NCBI GenBank assembly: GCA_007130265.1
Contig: SLST01000201.1
Span: forward strand, 1-5,940
Length of the DNA stretch: 5,940 bases
Source of the DNA: Spirochaetales bacterium
GTDB taxonomy: Bacteria; Spirochaetota; Spirochaetia; DSM-27196; SLST01
Direction of reading: 5' to 3'
The notes under the pieces were generated by a model, which searched no databases, was not told the origin of the DNA, and saw only the letters and a program-made list of their open reading frames with translations. Made by a program: the position numbers and the translations under genes. Below, one piece after another: positions 5,822 to 5,940 of the stretch; positions within the stretch are counted from its first letter, which is position 1, and each line of letters opens with the position of its first letter.

Positions 5822-5940
5822 AGTCGAATACCTTCTCCATCCCCTTCCGCAATTCTGCGATATCTTCCTCGAAGAACATCACCTGGCGCCGCTCGAAATC
5901 GGTTTCGCCGTGCTTCTTACTCTCGACGATCGTCAGATAG
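5751..5940 (-). CDS. PUR-domain (DUF3276-type) nucleic-acid-binding protein, C-terminal 62 residues (runs off the right edge)
   Basis: Read from 5939 leftward, the fragment begins YLTIVESKKHGETDFERRQ and continues through VMFFEEDIAELRKGMEKVFDFI to a TGA at 5753-5751. The strand-strand-strand-helix pattern, with a final amphipathic helix ending in VFDFI, matches a PUR repeat as found in small bacterial PUR-alpha-like proteins (DUF3276; Borrelia BpuR is the known spirochaete example). Those proteins bind single-stranded DNA and RNA and act in the cytoplasm as dimers. The start and its regulation lie outside the window. After the conserved helix comes an 18-residue Arg/Gly/Pro/Ser-rich tail (RSSGSAGPRPRRPEGHTR), encoded almost wholly within the 3' end of rnhB on the other strand. 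The family call rests on a short fragment, but the coding frame itself is clear. Confidence 0.75.
   Translation of the reverse strand, partial: YLTIVESKKHGETDFERRQVMFFEEDIAELRKGMEKVFDFIREARSSGSAGPRPRRPEGHTR

Overview
The window is about 60% G+C by eye and almost fully coding; there is no gene-free stretch longer than about 75 bases. It carries five protein genes. Three lie in a row on the minus strand: an ANL-superfamily adenylate-forming enzyme homologue (5145 to 3376), a GT4-type glycosyltransferase (3363 to 2155), and the first 698 codons of the chromosome-condensation ATPase smc (2094 to the left edge). A plus-strand rnhB (RNase HII, 5219-5821) diverges from the ligase gene. The last 62 codons of a minus-strand PUR-domain (DUF3276-type) nucleic-acid-binding protein enter from the right edge and collide with the 3' end of rnhB. 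I see no RNA genes, mobile elements, CRISPR arrays or convincing terminators.

The likely host is a high-GC free-living spirochaete. Three things point there: the small PUR/DUF3276 protein, known mainly from spirochaetes (Borrelia BpuR) and Bacteroidetes; an SMC with unusually short arms and no recognisable hinge at the expected place; and the style of the RNase HII and SMC sequences. This is an inference from remembered family patterns, not a database result, and I hold it with moderate confidence.

Transcription can be read fairly well. A near-consensus sigma70-type promoter (TTGACA, 17 bp, TATAGT) sits between rnhB and the ligase gene and fires left. It predicts a leader of only about 10 nt that holds little more than the Shine-Dalgarno GGAGG. 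The ligase and glycosyltransferase genes are 12 nt apart, with a perfect AGGAGG between them, so they are almost certainly co-transcribed. A 60-nt gap before smc contains a second, weaker promoter-like pair (TTGACC, 17 bp, TAGAGT), so smc may be read both from the upstream genes and on its own.

Functionally, the ligase-like protein and the glycosyltransferase look like an envelope lipid or glycan module. SMC, RNase HII and the PUR protein deal with chromosome structure and nucleic acids. The most unusual points are these: the ligase homologue keeps the ANL fold but has lost several catalytic residues, including both the P-loop lysine and the A10 lysine; SMC has a roughly 105-residue non-coil segment in place of a canonical hinge; and rnhB and the PUR gene overlap tail to tail by 71 bp, each carrying an extra C-terminal tail encoded there.
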